From Lottia gigantea (lineage: Eukaryota; Mollusca; Gastropoda; Lottiidae), in NCBI RefSeq assembly GCF_000327385.1, contig NW_008710049.1, positions 361,521 through 425,520 on the forward strand: a stretch of 64,000 nt of DNA, read 5' to 3'. The translations under genes and the position numbers were made by a program. Below are positions 63,350-64,000 of the stretch, in pieces. Below the pieces are notes generated by a model, which was given only the letters and a program-made list of their open reading frames with translations, had not been told where the DNA came from and did not search any database. The stretch's first letter is position 1, and each line of letters begins with the position of its first letter.

Positions 63350-63605
63350 ATACAGCAAGAATATAGCAAATCTACAGCCTTGCTCTGAACAGGACTGGTA
63401 ATTACAGCAAAAGTAACAATTCTGATCTGAACATTACTGTCAAATACAGGCAAATCAACTTAATCTGAACATGATAACAAATGCAGTCCCATCAACAGTC
63501 CTTATTTGACTGTAATTGGTAATTACAACCATATCAACTGCCTTGAATTGAAAATGACTGACATCTGAACATGCCTGCTAAATACAGTTACATCAACAGA
63601 CTTGA
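63350..63605 (+). repeat. Degenerate tandem repeat, about 40-46-bp unit
   Basis: Around six diverged units share CTGAACATGACTG, AAATACAG and ACATCAACAG phrases (for example CTGAACATGCCTGCTAAATA and CTGAACATTACTGTCAAATA). An old minisatellite. The rest of the window to 64000 shows nothing. Confidence 0.55.
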
Positions 63606-64000
63606 TGAGGACAGTGAAGTTGAGCAACTGATGTATATGACCCATATTCATGTCATGTTGGCAATAAAATAAATTAGTTATATTGTGGTAATTTGGATGA
63701 GAGAAAGTTCCTAGAAAACAAGTGCCTCAGAAATCAATTAAGTCCCAGATAGTGGAAGTGGTCGAGTAGCCATTTTATTATATTATTAGTAAACGATATA
63801 AAAATGGTGAACTAAGAACGTGACCTATGATAGATAGGATGGAAATTAATAAAGTTAATATAACAGAAGAAATGATCAAAGTTGCTACGAGACAATCAAT
63901 GTATGGAATAAACAAGTCACAGGCCAAAATTCTACACTCATTTCAGTACCTTGTTATTCTAGAGCCATCAATGATTAAGCAATAAGTATTGGATGGCAAT

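Overview
The window is eukaryotic nuclear DNA, AT-rich, with genes split by long GT-AG introns, many small transposons and several minisatellites. The dispersed repeats suggest a lophotrochozoan, most likely a mollusc. Their units carry phrases such as GGGCAATAACTC and CACCAAGTTTCAT, end in GACGGACGGAC runs, and sit between ATACGCCCAC and GTGGGCGTAT. Placement by repeats is inference. I see no tRNA, rRNA, operon or CRISPR.

Two host genes can be read with confidence. (1) On the plus strand, 783-5577 holds the C-terminal half of an isopenicillin-N-synthase-like 2-oxoglutarate/Fe(II) oxygenase. Four exons remain, with the HxD motif, the distal His and the RxS motif. An in-frame TAG in the HxD exon, an unrecognisable donor and a lost acceptor say it is a pseudogene or a null allele. 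Between its second and third exons lies a 2.5 kb minisatellite whose 87/90-bp unit is made from the gene itself: the end of the intron, the splice acceptor and the start of the third exon. (2) On the minus strand, 10406-27129 holds a complete small gene for a transmembrane EGF-receptor-type ligand, about 180 residues in six coding exons with matching phases: signal peptide, one EGF domain split between Cys4 and Cys5, one membrane span, a basic stop-transfer and a short tail ending ETNV, which resembles the ETVV end of pro-TGF-alpha.

The right part (27-64 kb) is poor in recognisable genes. It has isolated coding-like exons on both strands (27.3, 40.1, 49.4, 50.1, 53.5 and 54.3 kb) that I cannot name. 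It also has a 1.23 kb inverted-repeat DNA element flanked by TAA and carrying an unknown 159-193 residue ORF, an SGNH-hydrolase-like fragment at 59.8 kb, a tRNA-derived SINE, a short Copia-like fossil, and four large minisatellites with units of 35, 15, 31 and 20 bp. Two of these show higher-order periods (343 and 217 bp).

Mobile DNA includes Helentron/HINE-like elements with internal 170-180 bp tandem units. One sits nested inside an older copy of its own family at 28.8-30.8 kb. There are at least four families of terminal-inverted-repeat elements. The longest open frames in the arrays are by-products of repeat structure, not genes. At this base composition about 60-codon open frames are expected by chance, so frame length alone was not used as evidence.
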